Shown here one piece after another: positions 16,015 through 24,987 of a stretch of DNA of 27,038 bases. The notes beneath the pieces were generated by a model, which made no database searches, had not been told where the DNA came from, and was given only the letters and a program-made list of their open reading frames with translations. Made by a program: the position numbers and the translations under genes. The stretch lies in assembly GCA_046303115.1 (NCBI GenBank), contig JBKCGZ010000141.1, forward strand, positions 1 to 27,038, in the 5' to 3' direction. This DNA is from CAINEC01 sp046303115 (lineage in GTDB: Bacteria > Bacteroidota > Bacteroidia > AKYH767-A > OLB10). Positions within the stretch are counted from its first letter, which is position 1. Each line of letters starts with the position of its first letter.

Positions 16015-17532
16015 CTATTGTATCAATATTTCACCAGTCATTTCATTCGGAATAGGGATATGCATTAAGTTTAAAATAGATGGTGCAATATCAGCTAACT
16101 TTCCCTTTCTTACCTTTTTTGTTTTATCTCCAACATAAATTATTGGAACGGGATTTAAGGTATGTGCTGTATTCGGACTTCCATCTTCATTTAACATTTT
16201 GTCCGCATTTCCGTGGTCAGCAATAATAATGAAATCAAAGTTATGTTTTAAACCGAGGGTAATAATTTCTTCTATACACTTATCCACTTTTTCAACAGCC
16301 TTCACAGCAGCACTGATGACTCCTGTATGCCCAACCATATCTGCATTCGCAAAATTTAAACAAATAAAATCAGTATTGTCTTTAATTATCTCGTCAACGA
16401 CCAGGTCCTTCACTTGCTCTGCACTCATTTCAGGTTGTAAATCATAAGTAGCTACCTTAGGTGAATTCGCTAATAATCGAGTCTCGTTTTCAAACGGATT
16501 TTCTCTTCCTCCAGAAAAGAAAAATGTGACATGAGGATATTTTTCTGTTTCCGCTGCACGAATTTGTCGTCTTCCGTTTTTTTCAAGTACTTCTCCTAAT
16601 GTATTTGTCAGATTGTCTTTTTCAAAAACAACATTTACATTTTGATAGTTATCGTCATAGCGCGTCATCGTAATATAATGCAAGGGTAAAGTTTTCATTC
16701 CTTGTTCAGGCATGTCTTCTTGCGTTAACACTTGTGTTATTTCACGACAGCGATCTGTTCTGAAATTAAAGCAGAACACGATATCATTTTCTTTAATTGT
16801 AGTATTAGGTAAGCCATCAGCGTTAGTAATAATGATAGGCTTAATGAACTCATCAGTTATTCCATCTTTATATGATTTTTCAACACCATTTTTCCAATTA
16901 ATAAATTTATTTCCATCACCATTCACTAGAGCATCATAAGCAATTTTTATTCTTTCCCATCTTTTATCTCTGTCCATTGCATAATACCTTCCCGTTATAC
17001 TTGCAATTTTACCTGTCGTAGTAGTTAAATGATTATCTAATTCTGTCAAGTAATTAATTCCGTTAGTTGGACTTGTATCACGACCATCGGTAAATGCATG
17101 AATAAAAACATTTTTTACAGAATGTTTATGCAACAACGAAGTAATATATTTTAAATGGTCAAGATGTGAATGAACACCACCATCTGATACAAGCCCCATT
17201 AGGTGAACATTACAATTACTCGATATCGCTAAATCAATCAGCTTTGTAATTTGCGCATTGCTTTCAAGGGAATTTTCTCGAATTGATTTATTGATAATAG
17301 CTAAGTCCTGCCATACTACTCGGCCAGCTCCGATATTTAAATGACCAACTTCTGAATTTCCCATTTGTCCTTGAGGTAATCCAACGTCTTCTCCGCTGGT
17401 AGATAATGTTGCCGAAGGATATTCAGCCATTAATTTTCTGAAGTAGGGAATATTAGCTTGTGAAATGGCATTTCCTGTTGAGTCAGGTGCAATGCCCCAG
17501 CCATCTAAAATGATTAATCCTAATTTTTGCAT
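16015..17532 (-). CDS. gpmI: 2,3-bisphosphoglycerate-independent phosphoglycerate mutase
   Basis: A 505-residue cytosolic Mn-dependent enzyme interconverting 3- and 2-phosphoglycerate. Metal ligand D10 sits in LIILDGWG and the phosphorylated Ser60 in QGQMGNSEVGHLNIG. The substrate-binding insert has HAFTDGRDTSP, GRYYAMDRDKRWER and FNFRTDRCRE. Metal ligands are again visible in NFANADMVGHTG and IIADHGNADKM. I chose the ATG at 17530-17532 (MQKLGLIILDGWG); the longer frame starts at a TTG inside the promoter element. The DUF6089 barrel gene follows by two bases. Confidence 0.96.
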   Translation of the reverse strand: MQKLGLIILDGWGIAPDSTGNAISQANIPYFRKLMAEYPSATLSTSGEDVGLPQGQMGNSEVGHLNIGAGRVVWQDLAIINKSIRENSLESNAQITKLIDLAISSNCNVHLMGLVSDGGVHSHLDHLKYITSLLHKHSVKNVFIHAFTDGRDTSPTNGINYLTELDNHLTTTTGKIASITGRYYAMDRDKRWERIKIAYDALVNGDGNKFINWKNGVEKSYKDGITDEFIKPIIITNADGLPNTTIKENDIVFCFNFRTDRCREITQVLTQEDMPEQGMKTLPLHYITMTRYDDNYQNVNVVFEKDNLTNTLGEVLEKNGRRQIRAAETEKYPHVTFFFSGGRENPFENETRLLANSPKVATYDLQPEMSAEQVKDLVVDEIIKDNTDFICLNFANADMVGHTGVISAAVKAVEKVDKCIEEIITLGLKHNFDFIIIADHGNADKMLNEDGSPNTAHTLNPVPIIYVGDKTKKVRKGKLADIAPSILNLMHIPIPNEMTGEILIQ

Positions 17533-17547
17533 TTTGAATATAAAATA

Positions 17548-17555
17548 CAAAGTTA
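17548..17555 (-). promoter_or_regulatory. -7 promoter element of gpmI
   Basis: The minus strand reads TAACTTTG, a full TAnnTTTG match 15 bases before the gpmI ATG. No -33 TTG is at the usual distance. It probably drives gpmI and the DUF6089 gene. Confidence 0.4.
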
Positions 17556-17583
17556 GAAATAAAAAGACAGATGAATAGCTGAT

Positions 17584-18564
17584 TTATATCGGTAACTTGA
17601 TTGAAAAGATGGTTCCAATAGGATTATTCGATTTGATATCGATAGTTCCTCTATGCATATTGACAACCTTTTTAACGATATAAAGTCCTAATCCAGTTCC
17701 TTTTGTTTTACGTGTTTCTTCGTTACCAACACGATAAAACTTTTCGAATACTTTGTTTCGCTCATTCATTTCAATGCCAAATCCGTAATCGCTGAAGTTT
17801 AGTTCAATATTGTTTGAAAGTCTTTTTAATTCAACTACAATCTGCGCAGGATTAGTACTGTATTTCTCAGCGTTTTCAAGTAAATTATAAACTAATGAGG
17901 TAATTGCGAGTTTGTCTCCTTTAAAATGAATGTTATTCTCAATTAGTAATTCAATATTTGAATCACTGAAAATCCTTGTTCGATAATTTTCTACTAATTC
18001 TGCTATGAAGGAGCTTAAATTAAATTCTTCAAAATGGTAATCGCTATTTTGTAATTCTAAGCGGCTGGCAAAAAGTGCGTTTTCAATTAATAAATTAATT
18101 CGGTCAGTTTCGTTTAGTGCTCTGGTACTGATTTCTTTTTTCTGATTTTCTTCGAGCGTCCTTTTTTCAATCGTTTGTAAGCTTAATTTAATTGCGGCTA
18201 ATGGCGATTTAAACTCATGTGTAATGGAAAGTAGAAAATTCTTTTGTTGTTGAGCTAATTCAAATTCTTGATTAAATGCTCGCTTTGTTCTGTAAATGCC
18301 AAAGATTAATAATGATAAAAATACAGCACCTTCTCCAGCAACCATCGCCCATCTCTTCTTTAGTAATGCGTTGAATTCAGTTTGCCTTTTTTCCAGTAGA
18401 GCATCGTCATTTATAGTGCTCTTTGCAAATTCTATTCGTTGCTGATAAATTTCTTTATTAAGATTAATGAGTAAATAAGACCACCACGAAAATTGCAGTA
18501 AAATGTAAAATACTAACGAGTAAAAAATAAGTAATGTTCTGGATGTTTTAATTTGTCCTGCCAT
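17584..18564 (-). CDS. Sensor histidine kinase
   Basis: A 326-residue membrane kinase. Two transmembrane helices (about 9-33 and 72-91) flank a short, roughly 38-residue extracytoplasmic loop predicted to be helical. No HAMP or PAS domain follows. The dimerisation box is FLLSITHEFKSPLAAIK with phosphorylated H116. The ATP-binding domain has the N box (N227, N231 in NLLENAEKYS), G1 DYGFGIE (D259) and G2 GTGLGLYIVKK (289-297). The tiny sensor loop suggests sensing within the membrane or through a partner. No response regulator gene is adjacent; gpmI follows and the PKD gene precedes. Confidence 0.9.
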   Translation of the reverse strand: MAGQIKTSRTLLIFYSLVFYILLQFSWWSYLLINLNKEIYQQRIEFAKSTINDDALLEKRQTEFNALLKKRWAMVAGEGAVFLSLLIFGIYRTKRAFNQEFELAQQQKNFLLSITHEFKSPLAAIKLSLQTIEKRTLEENQKKEISTRALNETDRINLLIENALFASRLELQNSDYHFEEFNLSSFIAELVENYRTRIFSDSNIELLIENNIHFKGDKLAITSLVYNLLENAEKYSTNPAQIVVELKRLSNNIELNFSDYGFGIEMNERNKVFEKFYRVGNEETRKTKGTGLGLYIVKKVVNMHRGTIDIKSNNPIGTIFSIKLPI

Positions 18565-18569
18565 GATGA

Positions 18570-18577
18570 CAAATTTA
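18570..18577 (-). promoter_or_regulatory. -7 promoter element of the histidine kinase gene
   Basis: The minus strand reads TAAATTTG followed by five bases and the ATG, the same geometry as at the desaturase gene. The -33 position holds TTT (one mismatch from TTG). If used, the transcript would be leaderless and the kinase would be expressed independently of the PKD gene 37 bases upstream. Confidence 0.45.
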
Positions 18578-18601
18578 AACCGAATGATTTAATTAAAAAG
18601 C

Positions 18602-21600
18602 TTATTCATCAAAAGATGTCGAGATAATATTTCCATCTACTATTTTTATTACTTCCCACTGACCATTCGTATTCAAAAATTCAATTTCATACTTATCTAC
18701 ACCTGGCATCCATTCCTTGTATGGAGTCCAATTAAGATATGTTGTTCGTTCAATTAATTCTCCCTGTATGTAAATAGAGCTTCCCAAATTGCTGTTTGGT
18801 CCAGTTAAACTGCAATCATTCTTGACAACAATTTGGTAGTAGTATTCTCCTGATTGAACATCGGTATCGAAATCACTGTAGCTTGTGATACCAGTCGGAA
18901 CGGATGCAATCAATGTAAAGTTGATATTATCGTTTGATCGGTAAACTTCATAGCTTGAAACCCTTTCAGGATGTAGTGAAGGAATCGCCCACTCTGTCAA
19001 AACGTATCGATTATCTACAACAGTTGAACGTGTAACATCAACATGCTGATTAGCTAAAATATTAACTGGTGTTGCGTTTGAACTATCACTCCAAGCTGAG
19101 AAAGTTGAAGCACATAGATCGGTAGCTTTTATTTGATAAGAATACTCAAATGGACAGTATAATCCAGTATCTAAATAGGATAGTGTTGTATTGTTTAGCG
19201 TAGCCACTAAAACAGGACTTCCACTTGGTTTTTCGGTGCGGTACAATTCATAAGTGTTTAAATTACAACCACCATATGGTGTCCATGAAACGTAAATATT
19301 CTGATTTGCAGTTTGTGCAGTTACATTAATACTTGTAGAGGCTTCCAACATATTAAGGTCAAGAGCATTTTCACAATAATCTAAAGTCTGAACTTTATAA
19401 CTGTACGTGTTGTATTTCGTAGCTAATGATGTATCGATGTAAGTACTATAATTACTTATTGAGAAATTCTTCGCATTATTATCCGTATAAACTAAATCAT
19501 AATGACCACTTGATGCATTTAATCGATAAAGCTTATACTTTTTAAGGTCATTTGCAAAACTATTTCTCCATGTAATGCTAACTTCATTATCAGAAATTAC
19601 TGATACGCTCATAATCGGATCTGCATCGGGAGGTAAGGAGTCAGCAATTTTAATGTAGTTGTTTTTAGTAATTGTATCGCTACATCCGTTTGAATTTAAA
19701 ACAATTAATGAAATAGTATAATTTCCAGAGAATGGAAAGGAAAGTGTCGGTTCAAACTGTGTCGATGTGCTTATTCCTAAATTCCAATTATAGGCAGGAT
19801 TAACTAGGTTCGTTGATGAATTTATAAATCCAACTGGTGAATCTTTACATCCTAATGTATCACTACTCCAAAAATTAGCAATTGGACTTTCTAAAACAGT
19901 AATGTTGTTTAATAGTAAAGTGTCTGAACATCCTAAATTATTATAGGCAATTAGTTGTGGACTGTAAATGCCAGCTTGCAAATATGTGTAGCTAGGATTT
20001 TCTAATTGTGAAGTATATCCATTTCCAAAACTCCATGCATATGTATCGGAACTTGTAGATTGATTGTTGAATGTAATTGTTAGTGGATTACAACCTTGAT
20101 AAGTCGAAGCTAATCCGTTTGCAGTTGGACTTTCTAAAATATGTACAGTTGTAGAGGTCGTATCTGCACAACCGTTAGCATTGGTAACAATAAGGTTTGG
20201 ATAGTAATATCCAGGATTATTATAAGTTATTGATGGGTTTATTAAATTACTGCTTGGCCCATTACCAAATGTCCAATTATAGCTAGCGTTTATTGTGTCA
20301 GTTGAAATGCTCGTTAAGGTGATTCCAGCAGGATTACAAGCGAGTGTGTCACTTAAAATTAAAGCTGCTGTTGGTGTTTGCAATACGTTTACTGGTGTAG
20401 CAAAATTAAAAGTGTCTCTACATCCATGATTTGTAATTGCAATTAATTCAGGATAAAAATTTCCTCCATTATAGTAAGTATGGGATGTGTCGTATGCAGT
20501 TGAAATGGTGCCATCTCCAAACGACCAAACATATTGCGTTGCAAATTGCGATTGATTAATAAAGTTTGTAGTGAAATTAGAACAACCAGAATAATTAGTG
20601 GCAGTTGCAGCTGCTACAGGAATCTGATAAATTCTTACAGGAGTAGGGAAGGTGTAAGAAGAACTACATCCTAAAGTGTCATAGGTGATTAATGTAACAG
20701 TGAAGCTTCCCGTGTCTTGATAAATATGATTAGGATTGCTAGTTGTTGAAGTATATCCATCACCAAAATTCCAATTATAAGTAGATGCATTTATGGATGA
20801 ATCTACAAAACCAATAGAGGTATTTTGACATCCTGATGTAACTGGTATATTAAATTTAGTATAAGTACCAGGAATAAAAATGTACTGTGGTTTAATCATC
20901 GTATCTGCACAGCCAATATCACTTTTTGTAATTAGAGTGATGGTATAATATCCAGGAATATTATAAATATGACTTGGATTGACATTTGTTGACGTTCCAC
21001 CATCTCCAAAGTTCCATTCAAAGTTATTGGCATCTGTAGAAGTATTTAAGAAATTAATTTGCGTAGGAGAACAGCCAGCAATTGTTGGAGAATAAAAATC
21101 GGCAGTTGGTTTTTGTGAATTAATAAATGCAGGGTATATCGTAGTATCAATACATCCGCCTGGGAAAGTAGCAATTAGTATTACATCAAAAACTCCAGCA
21201 TTGTACGTGTGTGAAGGGTTTTTTAACGATGAGGTAGTGCCATCTCCAAAGACCCAATTCCATGTAATAGCTCCATTGCTAGCGTCAGTAAATTGAACTT
21301 GAAGTGGCGCGCATCCAGATGTATTGCTTGCTACTACTGATGCATTATAATAACTGATATTTTTCTTTTTTACTACCTTAGAACATCCATTTAAGTCTGT
21401 AATGGTTAGTTTAATAGAATCGTTAGGTATTGAATAAAAAGTATAAATAGGATTTGATAATGTAGAATTATCTCCATTACCAAACTCCCACAACCAAGTT
21501 GATGCAGTAGGTGTTTGAGGTGTGAATGTAACTGTTACTGGCATGCACATACCATTTGTTACAAAATTGAAATTTGCTTGCGGATCAACAACGTTGATAT

Positions 21601-24109
21601 AATTGATAGCTGTCTTTGTTCTGATACAACCACCATTAAATACTTTTAATGTAACAGTATATAATCCTGCTTGTGTGTAGGTATGGGTAGGGAAAGTATC
21701 AGTCGATGTTGTTCCATCACCAAACTCCCAAAAGTAAGAGTATCCGTATAAACTTAAATTATTAAACGAGATACTACTACCTAGGCAAACCACTGGATTA
21801 GTTACATTAAAATCAGCACTTGTGTTTGTAATAGTAATTTGTTGAGGCAAATAAAAAGTATCCACGCAGTTTGAAAAGTCAGTAGTTATTATAAATGCAT
21901 TATATGTTCCTATTGCTGAGTAAGCATGTGTTGGTAAAAACGAATTAGAAGTTGTTCCGTCTCCAAAATGCCAAACACATGATACAAATTCCCAGTTTTT
22001 AGTAATATCAAATTGAATCGCATTATTAATACATTCATCGTATGAACTTGCGCTCGCTGAATTTAAATGTCCAACTGTTAGGATTGTATCCATTTCAGTA
22101 ATACATCCAGATCCAATAGTCAAAGTTAAACTCACGTTGTATGCTCCTGCACTATCATAAGTATGTAAAGGGTTTGCATCAAAAGAAAAACTACCATCTC
22201 CAAAATTCCAATTATAATTTATAACATTTGGAGTAGTACAGTTAAATTGAACATTGTATGGTTTACAAGGATTCATCAATGTAAAGTCAATTGGCTTCTT
22301 GATGTATGGTACTACTTCTACAATTGCAAATGGATTAAATGTTTGTGTACATCCTCCAGGCATTGTAGTTGTTAAAGTTACTATGTAAGTACCCGCATTC
22401 ATGTACAAATTAGAACCATTTTGTGAGTTTGATGAATTGCCATCACCAAAATCCCAACTCCAAGAATTACTAGCAGTTGTTGGGTCATAAAAAGTATATG
22501 GATCGCCTAAACAAATTTTTATGGTATCAGGTAATGTATAATTTGTTGTTGGATCTACTATAGTAATGTAATTTAACTTAGTTGTTGTATCAATACAGCC
22601 GAAGGAATTGGTTACTACTAATGATACAGGGTAATTACCAATTGCATTATAGGTATGTGTTGGGTTTTGTAATGTTGAACTTGTTCCATCTCCAAATAAC
22701 CATAAAAAGCTTACAATATTTGTTTGATTGGTAGTATTTGTAAATTGAACAGTCATTCCAGGACATCCAATTTTAGGTGTTGCCTGAAATTGTGCATCAG
22801 GATCATATACTTTTAAAGCTGGCGACTTCTTAATTGAGTCAGAGCATCCATTTATGGATATAGCAATTAATGATATTGTATAAGACCCTCCAATTGTATA
22901 GGTCTTAGTCGGTTCAAATAAAGTGGATGTTGTACTCCCAAATGTCCATAGATAATTATTAGCACCTAAAGAGCTATTTATTGTTTGAATCGTGAATGGC
23001 GCACAACCAGTATCCTGCACTAATGAAAATGAAGGAATTGGTTTTGAATCTAATTTGATAAGTTGATTTTTAATGATACTGCCATTACATCCACTGTTTG
23101 TCGTTACAGCAAGTGTAATAGTATACTGACCCGGATTGATGTAAGTATGATTTGGCGATTTTAAATTTGAAGTGGTTCCATCACCAAAATCCCAGTTCCA
23201 CGAATTTGAATTTGGAGTTGTTGCATTAAAATGAATTGTAGATGGTGCGCAGCCGTTAGTATCGCTAACAGTGAATGATGGTACTAATGTATTTCCTATA
23301 TGGATGAAGTTGCTTTGCGAAAGTGTATCATAGCATCCATTTGAATTTCCTGCAATTAATGTAACCGAAAAGTTTCCGGTTGATGTATATTGATGAGATG
23401 GATTTTGTTGAGTTGAGCTAGATCCATCACCAAAGGTCCACGACCACGAATTACTTCCTATTGTATTATCAGTTAAATGAAAGGTTGTATTTACATCACA
23501 AGTAGAGGTAGAGCTAGAGGCAAATTGTATTATTGGTTTTGCAAAGATTGTTATCAGTGAATTTTTTATTTGAATATCCTGACAACCATAAGAGCTTGTA
23601 GCGATAAGTTTTACATTAAATGTTCCTGCATTTATGTAAGTATGATTTGGGTTAGGGTCTATTGATGAAGTTCCATCGCCAAAATCCCAAATATATGAAA
23701 CCGCATTAGTAGATGTATTAGTGAATTGAAATGAATTATCCTGCGCACATCCTGTATTCTGCGAAACAGAAAAATTTGCAATCGGGTTATTTACAACAGT
23801 AATAATTTGTGTTGTAGAGTCTTTCTGACCATTTGATCCAAAAACAACTAGACTTACCGTATAAATACCAGGAGTAGTGTATACAGTAGTTGGATTGTTA
23901 GCAGCAGAGGTATTTGTATTTCCAAAATACCACATGCATGAATTAAAATTACTAGAGTTGTTGGTAAAGTTGACCATTAAAGGTGCACAACCAATAGATT
24001 TATTTGATGTAAATGTTGCCGTAGGACTTTGTGCAAATGAAAATCTATGCAACATTAAAAGACAAATTAATGTTGCATAGAAAATATTATTTCTTGACGA
24101 ACTGCACAT
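18602..24109 (-). CDS. Giant exported PKD-repeat protein with FN3-like C-terminus, apparently truncated
   Basis: An 1835-residue secreted protein. A signal peptide (residues 1-26, cleavage near FSFA-QS) is followed by 18 tandem PKD domains (residues 28-1489), then about three and a half FN3-like domains (1490-1835; strands VSITWRNS, IYVSWTPYGG, LTEWAIP and TYLNWTPYKEW). PKD/FN3 arrays of this kind are typical of Bacteroidota adhesins carrying a gliding-motility-associated (type IX) C-terminal domain. Here the protein stops at STSFDE in the middle of the fourth FN3-like unit, with no type IX signal. It follows a small FN3-like membrane protein by 50 bases. A role in adhesion or as an envelope scaffold is an inference. 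Confidence 0.85.
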   Translation of the reverse strand: MCSSSRNNIFYATLICLLMLHRFSFAQSPTATFTSNKSIGCAPLMVNFTNNSSNFNSCMWYFGNTNTSAANNPTTVYTTPGIYTVSLVVFGSNGQKDSTTQIITVVNNPIANFSVSQNTGCAQDNSFQFTNTSTNAVSYIWDFGDGTSSIDPNPNHTYINAGTFNVKLIATSSYGCQDIQIKNSLITIFAKPIIQFASSSTSTCDVNTTFHLTDNTIGSNSWSWTFGDGSSSTQQNPSHQYTSTGNFSVTLIAGNSNGCYDTLSQSNFIHIGNTLVPSFTVSDTNGCAPSTIHFNATTPNSNSWNWDFGDGTTSNLKSPNHTYINPGQYTITLAVTTNSGCNGSIIKNQLIKLDSKPIPSFSLVQDTGCAPFTIQTINSSLGANNYLWTFGSTTSTLFEPTKTYTIGGSYTISLIAISINGCSDSIKKSPALKVYDPDAQFQATPKIGCPGMTVQFTNTTNQTNIVSFLWLFGDGTSSTLQNPTHTYNAIGNYPVSLVVTNSFGCIDTTTKLNYITIVDPTTNYTLPDTIKICLGDPYTFYDPTTASNSWSWDFGDGNSSNSQNGSNLYMNAGTYIVTLTTTMPGGCTQTFNPFAIVEVVPYIKKPIDFTLMNPCKPYNVQFNCTTPNVINYNWNFGDGSFSFDANPLHTYDSAGAYNVSLTLTIGSGCITEMDTILTVGHLNSASASSYDECINNAIQFDITKNWEFVSCVWHFGDGTTSNSFLPTHAYSAIGTYNAFIITTDFSNCVDTFYLPQQITITNTSADFNVTNPVVCLGSSISFNNLSLYGYSYFWEFGDGTTSTDTFPTHTYTQAGLYTVTLKVFNGGCIRTKTAINYINVVDPQANFNFVTNGMCMPVTVTFTPQTPTASTWLWEFGNGDNSTLSNPIYTFYSIPNDSIKLTITDLNGCSKVVKKKNISYYNASVVASNTSGCAPLQVQFTDASNGAITWNWVFGDGTTSSLKNPSHTYNAGVFDVILIATFPGGCIDTTIYPAFINSQKPTADFYSPTIAGCSPTQINFLNTSTDANNFEWNFGDGGTSTNVNPSHIYNIPGYYTITLITKSDIGCADTMIKPQYIFIPGTYTKFNIPVTSGCQNTSIGFVDSSINASTYNWNFGDGYTSTTSNPNHIYQDTGSFTVTLITYDTLGCSSSYTFPTPVRIYQIPVAAATATNYSGCSNFTTNFINQSQFATQYVWSFGDGTISTAYDTSHTYYNGGNFYPELIAITNHGCRDTFNFATPVNVLQTPTAALILSDTLACNPAGITLTSISTDTINASYNWTFGNGPSSNLINPSITYNNPGYYYPNLIVTNANGCADTTSTTVHILESPTANGLASTYQGCNPLTITFNNQSTSSDTYAWSFGNGYTSQLENPSYTYLQAGIYSPQLIAYNNLGCSDTLLLNNITVLESPIANFWSSDTLGCKDSPVGFINSSTNLVNPAYNWNLGISTSTQFEPTLSFPFSGNYTISLIVLNSNGCSDTITKNNYIKIADSLPPDADPIMSVSVISDNEVSITWRNSFANDLKKYKLYRLNASSGHYDLVYTDNNAKNFSISNYSTYIDTSLATKYNTYSYKVQTLDYCENALDLNMLEASTSINVTAQTANQNIYVSWTPYGGCNLNTYELYRTEKPSGSPVLVATLNNTTLSYLDTGLYCPFEYSYQIKATDLCASTFSAWSDSSNATPVNILANQHVDVTRSTVVDNRYVLTEWAIPSLHPERVSSYEVYRSNDNINFTLIASVPTGITSYSDFDTDVQSGEYYYQIVVKNDCSLTGPNSNLGSSIYIQGELIERTTYLNWTPYKEWMPGVDKYEIEFLNTNGQWEVIKIVDGNIISTSFDE
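19643..24028 (-). repeat. 18 tandem PKD-domain repeats (about 244 bp each)
   Basis: I counted 18 units averaging 81 residues. Each has a start block like F-x-x-x-GCAP, a core WxFGDGTTS-x-x-NPxHTY, and an end block like VTLI...NGCxD. Twelve units keep FGDG; units 1, 5, 11, 16, 17 and 18 have FGNT, FGST, FGNG, FGNG, FGNG and LGIS. Seventeen units have the first/last Cys pair, suggesting a disulfide in each domain; unit 1 lacks the last Cys but has one before its core Trp. The units are diverged at DNA level, apart from short runs such as CCATCTCCAAA. Confidence 0.85.
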
Positions 24110-24115
24110 AAAAAA

Positions 24116-24137
24116 TGGTTGGTTGTTGGTTGGTTGC
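24116..24137 (-). repeat. GGTT-type short tandem repeat in the PKD gene leader
   Basis: Plus-strand GGTT units with one interruption (GGTTGGTT, G, TTGGTTGGTT) lie six bases upstream of the PKD gene start. On the mRNA this is a run of AACC units where a ribosome-binding site would be. Confidence 0.55.
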
Positions 24138-24159
24138 TATTCAGGATATTTACTATATA

Positions 24160-24723
24160 CTATTTTTCGTCGTTGCCTTGTGCGTAATTATTAAAGTTCG
24201 AAGCTTGATTTATTACTGAGTTAACTGAACTGTAAAGCTGGTCTCCTTCTTTGGTTATTTTCTTTACACGATAGTACGAGAAACCTGCTGGTGGTGCTTG
24301 GTCAATCCATGAATAATAAAGTTCGATTTGCGCTCCAACACCCTCTTTAACACCTACTGATAAATAGTCCGTACCATTAGTAGAACGTTCTACAACATAT
24401 ACGCAATCATCAGTTTCGTTTTTTGACGTCCAGCTAACGAAAACTTTACCTGAATTGTATACAGTATTATAATTGTAAATGTTCATCGAGTTTTGATTTT
24501 CTGCAGAAAGCATTTGGTTTGTGCTTGGGATGCCTTGCCCGTTTGCAGTTGTGAAACTCGATAGCGCCATTAAGAATGCTACCACTTCAATTAAGAATAA
24601 GTAACGGAAAGAGGATCCTTTCTTTTCTTCACGATTGAAATAACGTTTAGGTTTAGAGTACATAAGCATACGATTGTTGCGAACTGCTTTGTAGAAATCC
24701 TGGGTGTGAGCTGAGTGATTCAT
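24160..24723 (-). CDS. Membrane-anchored or exported FN3-like protein
   Basis: A 187-residue protein of no named family. Residues 1-40 are polar and basic (several Lys/Arg, YSKPKRYFNREEKK). A single hydrophobic segment follows (about 41-60, YLFLIEVVAFLMALSSFTTA) ending ANGQG, which could be a late signal-peptide cleavage site or an uncleaved anchor. Residues 93-170 are an FN3-like strand pattern (GKVFVSWTSKNETDDCVYVVERSTNG, then FSYYRVKKITKEGDQLYSSV) of the kind found before type IX C-terminal domains, but no such domain follows. It is first in the operon with the PKD gene and has an ECF-like promoter. The 40-residue cytoplasmic extension is odd for a signal peptide. Confidence 0.72.
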   Translation of the reverse strand: MNHSAHTQDFYKAVRNNRMLMYSKPKRYFNREEKKGSSFRYLFLIEVVAFLMALSSFTTANGQGIPSTNQMLSAENQNSMNIYNYNTVYNSGKVFVSWTSKNETDDCVYVVERSTNGTDYLSVGVKEGVGAQIELYYSWIDQAPPAGFSYYRVKKITKEGDQLYSSVNSVINQASNFNNYAQGNDEK

Positions 24724-24763
24724 AATATTTTGTTTTTAATTATTTGCAATTTATGGGTCTCTT

Positions 24764-24788
24764 TACGCTACAATTTTTGAAAGGTTAC
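24764..24788 (-). promoter_or_regulatory. Candidate ECF-sigma promoter of the FN3/PKD operon
   Basis: On the minus strand GTAAC (24784-24788) and CGTA (24764-24767) are 16 bases apart. That fits the general ECF-sigma pattern of an AAC-containing -35 box and a CGT-containing -10 box. The ATG lies 40 bases downstream. No TAnnTTTG element is found in this leader. Confidence 0.45.
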
Positions 24789-24926
24789 AACTTTTTTGCA
24801 TTTGTAAGGAATACTTAAAAATTGTATCAATGAAATAACCATTAACTTTTTTAAAGTAGCCGGTTTTTATAACGTACCTACTTTTATTATGGTTGCAAAT
24901 ACTTAAAAAATTTTTCTGTTAGCAGT

Positions 24927-24951
24927 ATAACTTTTATAGAAATCTTGCGTA
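24927..24951 (+). promoter_or_regulatory. Candidate ECF-sigma promoter of the 485-residue protein gene
   Basis: On the plus strand ATAAC (24927-24931) and CGTA (24948-24951) are again exactly 16 bases apart, 36 bases before the ATG. The two divergent elements share CGTAA and nine of the 16 spacer bases. A TAACTTTT, one mismatch from TAnnTTTG, overlaps the upstream box and is an alternative primary-sigma reading. Confidence 0.4.
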
Positions 24952-24987
24952 ATAGGGACCAAACCCAAAAAAATAAAATCAATTTAT

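Noticed and set aside
16199..16939. Plus-strand open frames opposite gpmI
   Set aside because: They are antisense to conserved mutase motifs and lack any family resemblance.
19643..24028. CRISPR-like or other noncoding repeat array
   Set aside because: The periodicity of about 244 bp is protein-level PKD repetition in one open frame; repeats are diverged at DNA level and there are no unique spacers.
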